A stretch of 64,000 nt of DNA from DATFDN01 sp963818885 (lineage in GTDB: Bacteria; Pseudomonadota; Alphaproteobacteria; Acetobacterales; Acetobacteraceae): positions 1,108,337-1,172,336 of the forward strand of contig CAWFTP010000001.1 of NCBI GenBank assembly GCA_963818885.1, in the 5' to 3' direction. Both the position numbers and the translations under genes were made by a program. The notes beneath the pieces are model-generated. The model was not told the origin of the DNA. It searched no databases and saw only the letters and a program-made list of their open reading frames with translations. Shown piece by piece: positions 19,959 through 29,188 of the stretch; within the stretch, counting starts at the first letter, position 1; the number at the start of each line of letters is the position of its first letter.

Positions 19959-20633
19959 ATGCGGGCGGACGCGCCTTCATTGGTCCTCGAATTGGCCCGG
20001 CGGCTTGGGGTCGATGCGAGGGGTCCGGTGGCCTCGGTCTCGCTCGCGAAGGTGGGCGGGATGCGCGATGCGTCCGGCTCCCGCTTCTCCCGCTTTCGCG
20101 CCGAGCAGACGATCGCGGTTGACCGGACGGCGTTCACCTGGCGGGCGAGGACGGGGCCGTTCGGGCTGATCTCGGTGACGGATCGCCTGGCCGAGGGCGA
20201 AGGCGCGATCCGCGTGCGCGCGCTGCGCGTCATCCCGCTTGGCGGAGCGGGCGGCGGCGCCGCGCTCACCAAGGGGGAGCTGATGCGCTACCTCGCCGAG
20301 CTGCCCTGGGCCCCCGACGCGTTGCCGCGGAACCGCGCGCTGGAATGGCGCGTCATGGATCGCGGCACGCTCACCGTCCGCGTCCGCGCGCCCGACGCGG
20401 AGACCGAGGTGGAGCTCGCCCTGAACGGGGATGGGGTCGTGCATGCGGCCTCGGCGCCGCGGCCGCGCGCGGAGGGTGGCGGGTTTGTCGACCGCCCCTG
20501 GCGCGGCCGGTTCTCCGACTACCGCTGGCATGACGGGCGCTACGTTCCGTTCCGCGCCTCGGCCGCCTGGCTGCTGGACGGGAGGGAGGTCGAGGTCTGG
20601 CGCGGCGAGCTGACGCACTGGCGCCTGCGCTGA
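19959..20633 (+). CDS. DUF6544-family protein
   Basis: Cytosolic protein of about 224 residues and unknown role. It carries the family features FRAEQTIAVDRTAFTWRAR, VTDRLAEGEG and LTKGELMRYLAELPWAPDAL, and ends with a FSDYRWHDGRYVPF segment. ATG 19959 was chosen because the frame upstream runs through repeat sequence; the N-terminus is shorter than usual, so the repeat array may have replaced the original 5' end. Convergent with the epimerase gene at 20881. Confidence 0.7.
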   Translation: MRADAPSLVLELARRLGVDARGPVASVSLAKVGGMRDASGSRFSRFRAEQTIAVDRTAFTWRARTGPFGLISVTDRLAEGEGAIRVRALRVIPLGGAGGGAALTKGELMRYLAELPWAPDALPRNRALEWRVMDRGTLTVRVRAPDAETEVELALNGDGVVHAASAPRPRAEGGGFVDRPWRGRFSDYRWHDGRYVPFRASAAWLLDGREVEVWRGELTHWRLR

Positions 20634-20698
20634 CGGCGTGGAGAGGGTAGTCGTCGGCTTGCCGGCGGGCGGTCTCATAGCGATGCTCAGTGCGACCC

Positions 20699-20730
20699 CC
20701 CCTACCCCCTCCCGCAAGGGGAGGGGGGAT
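20699..20730. repeat. REP palindrome, family B
   Basis: CCCCTCCCGCAAGGGGAGG forms a short GC-rich hairpin. The same unit occurs at 32779-32808 and 34774-34847, where two copies face each other. It lies downstream of the DUF6544 gene. Confidence 0.65.
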
Positions 20731-20740
20731 TATGCGCCGT

Positions 20741-20877
20741 GTACGCAAACTCGCGCCCCGGGACGCGCGGATGTACGCAAACGCCCGCCCTCACAAGCCG
20801 TAGAGGTACGCAACTCAGACCCGCCGCACCGTCAGGTGTACGCATCCGGCGGCGTTGCGGCGGGGTTTTGTACACAC
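20741..20877. repeat. Five GTACGCA motifs phased at 32-33 bp
   Basis: GTACGCA begins at 20741, 20773, 20806 and 20838, and a variant GTACACA at 20870; intervals are 32, 33, 32 and 32 bp. The first two copies share GTACGCAAAC. The DNA between copies is not repeated, so these are spaced sites rather than a simple tandem repeat. The array fills the gap between two convergent genes, so it is at the 3' side of both. Three helical turns per interval would place all copies on one face of the DNA. Confidence 0.6.
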
Positions 20878-20880
20878 GGA

Positions 20881-21876
20881 TCACACCACCTGGAACCCGC
20901 CCCAGAACGGGTCGCGCTCGTCGACGAAGATCGTGTTGTAGCCGGTCATCCGGGCCCAGCCGGCGATGCTCGGGGCGATCGCGTCGTGGCCGCCGACGCG
21001 GGCCGGGGCCTCGACGCGGCCCTCGAATAGGCTGCCGATGATGCTCTCGTGCACGAAGTCCTGGCCCACGCGCAGCCGCCCGCGCGCGGCGAGCTGGGCC
21101 ATGCGGGCCGAGGTGCCGGTGCCGCAGGGGGAGCGGTCGATCGCCCGCTCGCCGTAGAACACGGCGTTGCGGCCGTGCGCGCGGGGGTCGCGCGGCGCGC
21201 CGGTCCATTGCACGTGGCTGACGCCCCTGATCGTCGGGTCCTCGGGATGAACCACGTCGATCGCCTCGTTGGCGAGCCGGCGCACGATCGGGCTCAGGCG
21301 CAGGATCTCGCCGGCGGACAGCGCGTCGAGGCCCGGGAAGCTCGGCTGGGGCTCGATTATCGCGTAGAAGTTGCCCCCGTAAGCCACGTCGAACACCAGC
21401 TCGCCGAGGCCGGGGCAGTCGATCCGCACGTCGCTCGCCGCGAGGTAGGAGGCGACGTTGTGGATGCGCACGCTGTCGACGAAGCGGCCGTCGCGGACGT
21501 ATTCGGCGACGACCCGCCCGGCCGGCGCGTCGAGCGCGAGCGTGCCCTCCCGCGCCGGCTGCGCCAGGCCGTTCTCCAGCGCCATGGTCACCGTGCCGAT
21601 GGTGCCGTGCCCGCACATCGGCAGGCAGCCGGAGACCTCGATGAACAGGATCGCGACGTCGCAGTCGGGGCGCAGCGGCGGATAGAGGATGCTGCCCGAC
21701 ATCACGTCGTGGCCGCGCGGCTCAAACATCAGGGCGCGGCGCACCCAGTCGTGGTTGGCGAGGAAGTCCTGGCGGCGCGCGCTCATGGTCTCGCCGGTCA
21801 GGAACGGGCCGCCGCCGGCGACCAGGCGCACCGGATTGCCGCAGGTATGGCCGTCGATGCAGTGGAACGTGTGCAT
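20881..21876 (-). CDS. 4-hydroxyproline 2-epimerase / proline racemase family (Cys/Cys)
   Basis: Interconverts trans-4-hydroxy-L-proline and cis-4-hydroxy-D-proline, the first step of bacterial hydroxyproline use, or racemises proline. Both catalytic Cys are present: MCGHGTIG (near residue 87) and DRSPCGTGTSAR. It begins MHTFHCIDGHTCGNPVRLV, the usual opening of 4-hydroxyproline epimerases, and has 331 residues. Start ATG 21876. The partner oxidase expected for the pathway is at 11459, about 9 kb away, so the pathway may be split between two loci. Confidence 0.88.
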   Translation of the reverse strand: MHTFHCIDGHTCGNPVRLVAGGGPFLTGETMSARRQDFLANHDWVRRALMFEPRGHDVMSGSILYPPLRPDCDVAILFIEVSGCLPMCGHGTIGTVTMALENGLAQPAREGTLALDAPAGRVVAEYVRDGRFVDSVRIHNVASYLAASDVRIDCPGLGELVFDVAYGGNFYAIIEPQPSFPGLDALSAGEILRLSPIVRRLANEAIDVVHPEDPTIRGVSHVQWTGAPRDPRAHGRNAVFYGERAIDRSPCGTGTSARMAQLAARGRLRVGQDFVHESIIGSLFEGRVEAPARVGGHDAIAPSIAGWARMTGYNTIFVDERDPFWGGFQVV

Positions 21877-22076
21877 GGCCCGGCACGTCCTCCCAACCAG
21901 GGCGGCCGTCAAGCTTGCCTTCCCGCCCGTCCTCCGCCATATCCCCGGCGCCGCCGGCGCCCAAAGAGCCGCGGTAATTCACACGCGGGGACCCTTTCCC
22001 GATCTCTCGGGTCCGGTGCGCGACAGCGCGAGCCCCCGCGGAGGCAGAACCGGACGGACGGAAAGGACACGCATCC

Positions 22077-22859
22077 ATGGCGATGCCGGACTTCACCCTG
22101 CGCCAGCTCCTCGAGGCGGGCGTGCATTTCGGCCACCACACGCGGCGCTGGAACCCGCGCATGGCGCCGTACCTCTTTGGCGTGCGCAACCAGGTCCACA
22201 TCATCGACCTGCAGCAGACCACGCCTATGCTCGACCGCTCGCTGCGCGCCGTGCGCGATGTGGTCGCGGGCGGCGGGCGGGTGCTGTTCGTCGGCACCAA
22301 GCGCGCCGCCGCCGAATACATCGCCGAGGCAGCCCGCCGCTGCGGGCAGTACTACATCAACCACCGCTGGCTGGGCGGCACGCTGACCAACTGGAAGACG
22401 ATCACCGGCAGCATCAAGCGGCTGCGCCAGATCGAGGACCTGCTGGGCGGCGACACCACCGGCCTCACCAAAAAGGAGGTGCTCGGGATGACGCGCGAGC
22501 GCGACAAGCTGGAGCGCTCTCTGGGCGGCATCAAGGACATGGGCGGGCTGCCGGACATCCTGTTCATCATCGACACCAACAAGGAGAAGCTCGCGGTCGA
22601 GGAGGCGACGAAGCTCAAGATACCGGTCGTCGCGGTGCTCGATTCCAACTCAGACCCGCGCGGCGTCACCTATCCGATCCCGGGCAACGACGACGCGATC
22701 CGGGCGATCACGCTCTATTGCGACCTGGTCGCTGGCTCGGTGCTGGACGGGATCAGCGCCGAGATGGCGGCCTCGGGCGCCGATATCGGCGCCGCCGAGG
22801 AGGTGCCGGTCGAGGCACTGCCCGAGGCGGAGCCGGCGGCCAATCAACCCGCCGCGTAA
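22077..22859 (+). CDS. rpsB: 30S ribosomal protein S2
   Basis: Small-subunit protein. MAMPDFTLRQLLEAGVHFGH is the typical alphaproteobacterial N-terminus, and PDILFIIDTNKEKLAVEEA and DSNSDPRGVTYPIPGNDDA are diagnostic. The 260-residue length is normal, with a short acidic, Ala-rich tail. A GAAAGGA ribosome site precedes ATG 22077. About 200 bp upstream separate it from the divergent epimerase; a leader could lie there but no conserved structure was recognised. First gene of rpsB-tsf. Confidence 0.97.
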   Translation: MAMPDFTLRQLLEAGVHFGHHTRRWNPRMAPYLFGVRNQVHIIDLQQTTPMLDRSLRAVRDVVAGGGRVLFVGTKRAAAEYIAEAARRCGQYYINHRWLGGTLTNWKTITGSIKRLRQIEDLLGGDTTGLTKKEVLGMTRERDKLERSLGGIKDMGGLPDILFIIDTNKEKLAVEEATKLKIPVVAVLDSNSDPRGVTYPIPGNDDAIRAITLYCDLVAGSVLDGISAEMAASGADIGAAEEVPVEALPEAEPAANQPAA

Positions 22860-22875
22860 GTACGGAGACAGGGGC

Positions 22876-23787
22876 ATGGCCGAGATCACGGCGGCATTGG
22901 TGAAGGACCTGCGCGAGAAGACCGGCGCGGGCATGATGGATTGCAAGAAGGCACTGACCGAGACCGGCGGGGACACGGAGGCCGCGGTCGACTGGCTGCG
23001 CAAGAAGGGCTTGGCGGCGGCGGCCAAGAAGTCCGGCCGCGTCGCCGCCGAGGGGCTGATCGGCGTCGCCTCGGCCGAGCGCAAGGCCGCGATGGTGGAG
23101 GTCAACGCCGAGACCGACTTCGTCGCCCGCAACGACAAGTTCCAGGCCTTCGTGGAGACCGTCGCCAAGGTAGCGCTGAATGCCGGCGACGATGTGGAGG
23201 CGATCAAGGCGGCGCCCTATCCTGATGGCCCCGGCACGGTGGGCGATCAGCTCACCCAGCTCGTCGCCACGGTCGGGGAGAATATGACGATCCGCCGGGC
23301 GCGCGTGCTGAGCGTGCCGGAAGGCGCGGTCGCGAGCTACGTGCACCAGCCGGTGCGTCCCGGCCTGGGCCGGATCGGCGTCATCGTGGCGCTCGAGGCG
23401 CCGGACGAATTGGAGGGGATGGAGCTGCTGGGCCGGCAGGTCGGCATGCACGTCGCCGCGACGCGACCGGAGGCGATCGACATCGAGGGCGTCGACCCGG
23501 CGGCGCTGGAGCGCGAGAAGGCCATCCTTGCCGAACAGGCCCGCAAGTCCGGCAAGCCCGAAGCCATCATCGAGAAGATGGTCGACGGCCGTATCCGCAA
23601 ATACTACGAGGAGGTCGTGCTCCTCGAGCAGGTCTGGGTGCATGACGGCGAAAGCCGCGTGCGGGCGGTTCTGCAGAAGGCCGGCGCCAAGGTCGCCGCT
23701 TTCGAGCGGTTCACCCTGGGCGAAGGCATCGACAAGCCCCAAGGCCCCGACTTCGCCTCCGAGGTCGCCGCCACCGCCGGGCGTTAG
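22876..23787 (+). CDS. tsf: Translation elongation factor Ts
   Basis: Nucleotide exchange factor for EF-Tu. The N-terminal UBA-like helix bundle MAEITAALVKDLREKTGAGM is followed by DCKKAL and the contact motif NAETDFVARND. The length of 303 residues is normal. It starts 16 bp after rpsB and shares its transcript. Frame intact. Confidence 0.97.
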   Translation: MAEITAALVKDLREKTGAGMMDCKKALTETGGDTEAAVDWLRKKGLAAAAKKSGRVAAEGLIGVASAERKAAMVEVNAETDFVARNDKFQAFVETVAKVALNAGDDVEAIKAAPYPDGPGTVGDQLTQLVATVGENMTIRRARVLSVPEGAVASYVHQPVRPGLGRIGVIVALEAPDELEGMELLGRQVGMHVAATRPEAIDIEGVDPAALEREKAILAEQARKSGKPEAIIEKMVDGRIRKYYEEVVLLEQVWVHDGESRVRAVLQKAGAKVAAFERFTLGEGIDKPQGPDFASEVAATAGR

Positions 23788-23809
23788 GCCCGGCCTCTTG
23801 TCCGCCGTG

Positions 23810-24730
23810 CTACGCCGCCGCCTTGAAGGTCGGGGGGAGGCCGGCCCTTGAGACCTGGCCGTGCAGCTCCTCCTCGGGCAGCCCCTCGCGCAGGATGCGC
23901 CGCGCCTCGAACAGCTTGGGCAGGTCGATCCCGGTCTCGAAGCCCATGCTCTCCAGCATGAACACCAGATCCTCCGTCACCACGTTGCCGGAGGCACCCG
24001 GCGCGTAGGGGCAGCCGCCAAGCCCGGCGAGACAGCTATCGAAGGCGCGGATGCCCTCCTCCAGCCCGGCCAGCGCGTTGGCGAGCCCGAGACCCAGCGT
24101 ATCGTGCAGATGCAGGCCCCAAAGCACCCGACCGACGGCGGCGCGGACCTCGCGCACCGCCTGCTTGACCTGCGCGGGATGGGCGTAGCCCACGGTATCA
24201 GCGAGCATCATCTTGTCTACGCCCGCCTTGGCGAGCCCGGCCGCCATCGCGACCGTCTTGGCGACCGGCACGACCCCGTCGATCGAGCAGCCGAAAGCGG
24301 TGGAGACGCCGGCGATCACCTCCATCCGGCGCGGCTGCGCCTTGACCCAGTCCATCAGCTTGCCGACCTCGACGATGCTCTCCTCGGGGGTGCGGTTGAG
24401 GTTGGAGCGGCTGTGGCCCTCGCTGACCGACACGGGAGTGCTGATCTTGTGCGCGCCCGCCTCGTAGGCGCGTTGTGCGCCGCGCAAATTGGGCACCAGG
24501 GCGATCACCGTCAGGCCCGGGATCTTCACCGCCTCCCGCACCACCTCCTTGGTGTCGGCCATCTGCGGGATGACGCGCGGGGGGACGAAGCTGCCGACCT
24601 CGATCTCCTTGAGACCGGCGGCGGCCATGGCCGCGATCCAGCGCACCTTGGTGGCGGTCGCCATGCGGGAATGGGCGATTTGCAAGCCGTCGCGCGGTCC
24701 GACCTCGCAGATGCTCACATGTTCTGCCAT
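23810..24730 (-). CDS. Hydroxymethylglutaryl-CoA lyase
   Basis: TIM-barrel lyase splitting HMG-CoA to acetyl-CoA and acetoacetate in leucine breakdown. EVGPRDGLQ carries the metal and catalytic residues, LHLHDTLGLGLANA the metal-binding His pair, and GLGGCPYAPGASGNVVTEDLV the flexible loop with the active-site Cys. The 306 residues match the family. Start ATG 24730. No other leucine-degradation genes are adjacent, so a related acyl-CoA lyase role is possible. Confidence 0.9.
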   Translation of the reverse strand: MAEHVSICEVGPRDGLQIAHSRMATATKVRWIAAMAAAGLKEIEVGSFVPPRVIPQMADTKEVVREAVKIPGLTVIALVPNLRGAQRAYEAGAHKISTPVSVSEGHSRSNLNRTPEESIVEVGKLMDWVKAQPRRMEVIAGVSTAFGCSIDGVVPVAKTVAMAAGLAKAGVDKMMLADTVGYAHPAQVKQAVREVRAAVGRVLWGLHLHDTLGLGLANALAGLEEGIRAFDSCLAGLGGCPYAPGASGNVVTEDLVFMLESMGFETGIDLPKLFEARRILREGLPEEELHGQVSRAGLPPTFKAAA

Positions 24731-24825
24731 ATGTCCCTCCGCCGATCCCGGGCCGGAGGATGCGACCGTGCTCCGGGGGCCGCAAGTGCGGCATTGACCG
24801 AGGCGGCCGAGCGCCTCTAGGAAAG

Positions 24826-24846
24826 CCGACTGAACTGGTCGGTTTA
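24826..24846. promoter_or_regulatory. Possible repressor dyad before the second RND operon
   Basis: CCGAC-N7-GTCGG within CCGACTGAACTGGTCGG, 16 bp before the membrane-fusion ATG, resembles the dyads that TetR-type repressors bind at efflux promoters. No regulator gene is adjacent. The sequence differs from the operators at 12785 and 13488. Confidence 0.3.
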
Positions 24847-24861
24847 GGAGTCCCTCACGTT

Positions 24862-26031
24862 ATGATTTGCCGTCCGACCCTGCTGGTTGTCGCGCTGCTG
24901 CTGGTCATCGCCACGATGGGCGGCGCCCCGGCGCGCGCCCAGATGGCGGGCGCTGGCGGCCCGCCACCGGCTGTGGGCGTGGCCAAGGTCGAGCCGCATC
25001 CGGTGACCGAGACGCAGACATTCGTCGGACGGGTGCAGGCGATGCAGCGGGTCGCCCTTGCCGCGCGGGTGACAGCGTTCCTCGACCGCCAGGTCTTCAC
25101 CGAGGGAAGCGAGGTAAAGGCGGGCGATCTCCTCTATGTGCTGGAGCAGGCCCCGTTCGAGGCCGACCTCGCCGCCAAGCAGGCGGCGGTCGCGCAGGCC
25201 CAGGCCCAGCTCGACAACGCCAAGCTGGTCTTCCAGCGGGCCGCCTCGCTGCTGCGTACGCCCGCCGGTCAGCAGGCGGCGGTGGATAGCGCGCGGGCCA
25301 CCATGCTCGCCGACGCCGCGCAGCTGAGCGCCGCGGAGGCACAGGTCCGCACGTCCGCCATCAATCTCGCCTATACGGAGATCCATGCGCCGATCGCCGG
25401 CAAGATCGGCCGGACCACGATGACACCGGGCAATATCGTCTCCTCGTCCTCCGGAACGCTGGCGACAATCGTCAGCCAGGATCCGATGTACGTGGTCTTC
25501 CCTGTCCCGGTGCGCACCATGCTCGAGCTTCGTCATGCCGCGGACGTCCCGGGTGGGGAGGAGGACGCGTTCCGCATCCGCCTGAAGCTGCCCGACGGCA
25601 AGACGTACGCCCAGGCCGGCCGGCTTGGCTTCATCGACAACACGGTCGGCGAGGGCACCGACACGATCGTCCTGCGCGGCACGATTCCGAACCCGGTCGC
25701 GGCCGGCAACCGCGAGCTGGTCGATGGGGAGTTCGTGAGCGTGCAGCTCGAAGGGGCTCGCCCGGCCGAGCTGCTCTCGATTCCTCGTGCGGCGGTGATG
25801 ACCGACCAACGAGGTGACTACGTGTACGCCCTCGACAAGGACAACAGGGTAAGGGAGGCGCGGGTGACTCTTGGACAGGCGACGCCGGTGCTCGCCTCCG
25901 TCCTGAGCGGGTTGTCCCAAGGCGACGTCGTGATCGTCGACGGGCTGCAGAAGGTCCGCCCCGGTCAAGTGGTCGCCCCGGCGCCGGACACGTCCGTCAC
26001 GCCGCGCATCCAGAAGACGGCGGAACGCTGA
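24862..26031 (+). CDS. RND efflux membrane-fusion protein (AcrA-type)
   Basis: Periplasmic adaptor of 389 residues. A signal peptide runs to about residue 27 (cleavage after ARAQ). The lipoyl-like halves, the alpha-hairpin (QAAVAQAQAQLDNAKLVFQRAASLL) and the beta-barrel (ALAARVTAFLDRQVFTEGSEVKAGDLLYVLE region) are complete. ATG 24862 gives the best signal peptide. It lies 10 bp before the pump gene. Unlike the efflux operon at 13.5 kb, both genes here are intact; no outer-membrane channel gene follows, so it must borrow a TolC-type partner. Confidence 0.93.
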   Translation: MICRPTLLVVALLLVIATMGGAPARAQMAGAGGPPPAVGVAKVEPHPVTETQTFVGRVQAMQRVALAARVTAFLDRQVFTEGSEVKAGDLLYVLEQAPFEADLAAKQAAVAQAQAQLDNAKLVFQRAASLLRTPAGQQAAVDSARATMLADAAQLSAAEAQVRTSAINLAYTEIHAPIAGKIGRTTMTPGNIVSSSSGTLATIVSQDPMYVVFPVPVRTMLELRHAADVPGGEEDAFRIRLKLPDGKTYAQAGRLGFIDNTVGEGTDTIVLRGTIPNPVAAGNRELVDGEFVSVQLEGARPAELLSIPRAAVMTDQRGDYVYALDKDNRVREARVTLGQATPVLASVLSGLSQGDVVIVDGLQKVRPGQVVAPAPDTSVTPRIQKTAER

Positions 26032-26041
26032 CCCGTAGCCC

Positions 26042-29000
26042 ATGATCTCCGCGCTTTTCGTCCACCGCCCGCGGCTCGCGGTCGTCATCGCCGTCCTGAT
26101 CACGATGGCGGGCGGCATCGCGATGCTGCGCATCCCGGTCGCGCAGCTCCCCGACATCGTACCGCCGGAAGTGACGGTGAGCGCGACCTACCCGGGCGCG
26201 TCCGCGTCGGTCGTCGAGAGCGCGGTCGCCCAGCCGATCGAGGCCCAGGTCGTCGGTGTCGACCGCATGATCTACATGAAGTCAAACAGCGGCAACGACG
26301 GCTCCTACAGCCTCAACGTCAGCTTCGCGCAGGGGACCGACCCCGACACCGCGGTGGTCGAGGTCAACAACCGGGTGCAGACCGCGCTCGCCCAGCTTCC
26401 GCCCGAGGTGCAGGCGGAGGGCCTGACGGTCCAGAAGAAATCGTCGGCGATCCTGATGTTCCTCGCGTTCTACAGCGACGACGCGAAGACGATGGACCCT
26501 CTGTTCATCACCAACTACGCGCTGATCAACGTCATCAACTCGCTCTCGCGCACCCAGGGCGTCGGCCAGGCGAGCCTGTTCTCCAAGCTCAACTACTCGA
26601 TGCGGGTATGGTTCCGCACCGACCGGCTGGTGGCACTCAACCTCTCGCCCGCCGATGTCGTCGCCGCGATCGACGCGCAGAACGTGATCGCCCCATCGGG
26701 ACGGATCGGCGCGCGGCCGACGGGAGCCAACGAGCCGTTCCAGTTCAATATCCAGACCAAGGGACGCCTCATCACGCCGGCCGAGTTCGGCGACATCGTC
26801 ATCCGCGCCAATCCGGACGGCTCGATCCTGCACCTGCGCGACATCGCCGACATCCAGCTTGGGGCCCAGAACCAGGACAGCGAGACGCGGCTGAACGGCA
26901 AGCCCGCGGTGCCTGTCGCGATCTATCTCGCGCCGGGCGCCAACGCGGTGAACACGTCGGCCGCGGTGCGCGCGACACTTGGCCGCGCCGAGGCGCGCTT
27001 TCCCGCCGGGCTGCACGCGCGGGTGATGTACGACAGCACGGACTTCGTCACCGACACGATCCACGAGGTGGTCTGGACGCTAGCCGAGGCCTTCGCCCTC
27101 GTGATCCTGGTGGTGTTCCTGTTCCTCGGCAGCTTCCGCGCGACCTTGATCCCGATGGTCGCTGTGCCGGTCAGCCTGATCGGCGCCTTCGCCGGGCTGC
27201 TTGGGCTCGGCTACTCGGTCAACACCGTCTCGCTGCTCGCGATGGTGCTGTCGATCGGCATCGTGGTCGATGACGCGATCGTGGTGGTCGAGAATGTCGA
27301 GCGGGTGATGGAGGAGGAGCCGCATCTGCCGCCCACCGAGGCGACGATCAAGGCGATGCGCCAGATCACCGGGCCGATCGTCGCGATCACCCTCGTGCTG
27401 TTGTCGGTATTCGTTCCCGTGGGCTTCATCCCGGGCCTGTCGGGCACGCTGTTCCGGCAGTTCGCGGTGACGATCAGCTGCGCCATGCTGATCTCGGCGT
27501 TCAACGCGCTGACCCTGTCGCCCGCTTTGTGTGCCCTGTTCCTGCGGCCGCGCCAGCGCCGCGGGCCGATGGCCTATGTGCTGCGCGGCATCGACGGGGT
27601 GCGCAACGGCTATGCCGCGATCGTGCGCCGTCTGGTGCGGGTTTCCGTGCTCTCCCTCGTCGCCATCGCGGGCATCGGCGTGGGCGCTCTTTGGCTTTCC
27701 GCGCATACGCCGACCGGCTTCCTGCCGGAGGAGGACCAGGGGGCGTTCTTCATCTCCGCCCAGCTTCCGGATGGGGCTTCGGTCGCGCGCTCGAGCGCCG
27801 TGGCCGAGCGGATCGAGGATGTCCTGCACCAGACGCCGGGCGTGGAGGACACGCTGTCGATCGTCGGCTTCTCCCTGCTCGACGGCGCCCAGGAACCGAA
27901 CGCGGCGTTCCTGGTGGCCAAGCTGAAGCCCTTCGCGGATCGGCGGGACCCGCGCGTGTCGGCGGCGGCGTTGGTCGGACGTACATTCGGCGCGGTGCAG
28001 TCGATCCGCTCGGCGATGGTGTTCCCGTTCAACCTGCCGCCGATCATCGGCTTGGGGACCGGATCGGGCTTCGAATACGTGCTGGAGGCGCTGCAAGGCC
28101 AGGACCCCGTCGAGAATGGGCAGGTCGTGCGGGCGCTCGTCACCTCGGCGAACCAGGACAAGCGGCTCGCCCGCGTGTTCTCGACCTACACCGCCACCAA
28201 CCCGTCGATCTTCCTCGACATCGACCGCGACAAGGCGGCCGCGCTCGGGGTCAGCGTGGCCGACGTGACGACCGCGCTGCAGGCGACGCTGGGCGGCATC
28301 TACGTCAACAACTTCAATCTGTACGGCCGCACCTGGCAGGTGAACTTGCAGGCCGACGCCACCGATCGCGGCGACGTGCCGGCGATCTGGCGGATCAACG
28401 TGCGCAACAGGGCGGGACAAATGGTGCCGCTGCGCGCCCTCGCCTCGCTGCGCACCATCACCGGCCCACAGGTCATCACCCGCTACAACAACTATCGAGC
28501 GATTAGCGTGAACGGCGGCCCGGCACCCGGCGTGTCCTCCGGCACCGCGCTCGCGGCAATGGCACAGACTTCCGCCAAGGTGCTGCCGGCGGGCTACAGC
28601 TATGAGTGGACCGGCACCGCCTATCAGGAGGAGCTCGCCTCGGGCCGCACTGGGCTGATCCTCGGTCTGGCTGTGCTATTCGCCTATCTCTTCCTGGTCG
28701 GGCTTTACGAGAGCTGGGTAATCCCGATTCCCGTGCTGCTATCGGTGATCGTCGGCATCGCCGGTGCGTTCGTCGGCATCATGATCGCCGGGCTAACGGT
28801 CGACCTTTATGCCCAGATCGGCCTCGTGGTGCTGATCGCGCTCGCGGCTAAGAACGCCATCCTGATCATCGAATTCGCCAAGGAGCAGCGCGAGGACGGC
28901 CTGCCGATCCGCGAGGCGGCGGTGATGGGCGCGCGCATCCGTTTCCGCGCGGTGATGATGACCTCGCTCGCCTTCGTCATGGGCCTGGTCCCACTGGTCA

Positions 29001-29182
29001 CCGCCGAGGGCGCGGCGATGTTGAGCCGCCGCGATGTCGGCACCGCCGTGTTTGCCGGCATGATCGCGGCGAGCTCGATCGGCATCTTCCTGATCCCGAT
29101 GCTGTATGTGAGCTTCCAGTCGATGCGCGAGCGGGTCAGGCGGTGGGTCGGACGAGACCGCGCCCCGCATCCTGCGGAATAG
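26042..29182 (+). CDS. RND multidrug efflux pump (AcrB/HAE1 type)
   Basis: Inner-membrane proton/drug antiporter of 1046 residues, full length. TM1 begins the protein (LAVVIAVLITMAGGIAML); the proton-relay Asp pair is in LSIGIVVDDAIVVVENVERV near residue 408; two large periplasmic loops and twelve membrane helices are present, with the late motif VLIALAAKNAILIIEFAKE. It forms an operon with the adaptor upstream. Substrate cannot be predicted. Convergent with the DUF2939 gene 6 bp away. Confidence 0.95.
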   Translation: MISALFVHRPRLAVVIAVLITMAGGIAMLRIPVAQLPDIVPPEVTVSATYPGASASVVESAVAQPIEAQVVGVDRMIYMKSNSGNDGSYSLNVSFAQGTDPDTAVVEVNNRVQTALAQLPPEVQAEGLTVQKKSSAILMFLAFYSDDAKTMDPLFITNYALINVINSLSRTQGVGQASLFSKLNYSMRVWFRTDRLVALNLSPADVVAAIDAQNVIAPSGRIGARPTGANEPFQFNIQTKGRLITPAEFGDIVIRANPDGSILHLRDIADIQLGAQNQDSETRLNGKPAVPVAIYLAPGANAVNTSAAVRATLGRAEARFPAGLHARVMYDSTDFVTDTIHEVVWTLAEAFALVILVVFLFLGSFRATLIPMVAVPVSLIGAFAGLLGLGYSVNTVSLLAMVLSIGIVVDDAIVVVENVERVMEEEPHLPPTEATIKAMRQITGPIVAITLVLLSVFVPVGFIPGLSGTLFRQFAVTISCAMLISAFNALTLSPALCALFLRPRQRRGPMAYVLRGIDGVRNGYAAIVRRLVRVSVLSLVAIAGIGVGALWLSAHTPTGFLPEEDQGAFFISAQLPDGASVARSSAVAERIEDVLHQTPGVEDTLSIVGFSLLDGAQEPNAAFLVAKLKPFADRRDPRVSAAALVGRTFGAVQSIRSAMVFPFNLPPIIGLGTGSGFEYVLEALQGQDPVENGQVVRALVTSANQDKRLARVFSTYTATNPSIFLDIDRDKAAALGVSVADVTTALQATLGGIYVNNFNLYGRTWQVNLQADATDRGDVPAIWRINVRNRAGQMVPLRALASLRTITGPQVITRYNNYRAISVNGGPAPGVSSGTALAAMAQTSAKVLPAGYSYEWTGTAYQEELASGRTGLILGLAVLFAYLFLVGLYESWVIPIPVLLSVIVGIAGAFVGIMIAGLTVDLYAQIGLVVLIALAAKNAILIIEFAKEQREDGLPIREAAVMGARIRFRAVMMTSLAFVMGLVPLVTAEGAAMLSRRDVGTAVFAGMIAASSIGIFLIPMLYVSFQSMRERVRRWVGRDRAPHPAE

Positions 29183-29188
29183 GGCGAT

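Noticed and set aside
20741..20877. CRISPR-like array
   Set aside because: Repeats are only 7-10 bp and no cas genes are present.
20739..21041. ORF running through the GTACGCA array
   Set aside because: Arg/Pro-rich and overlaps the end of the epimerase gene; the repeat spacing is not a multiple of three throughout.
21877..22076. Possible structured rpsB leader
   Set aside because: Some GC-rich inverted pairs occur, but no conserved leader motif could be recognised by eye.
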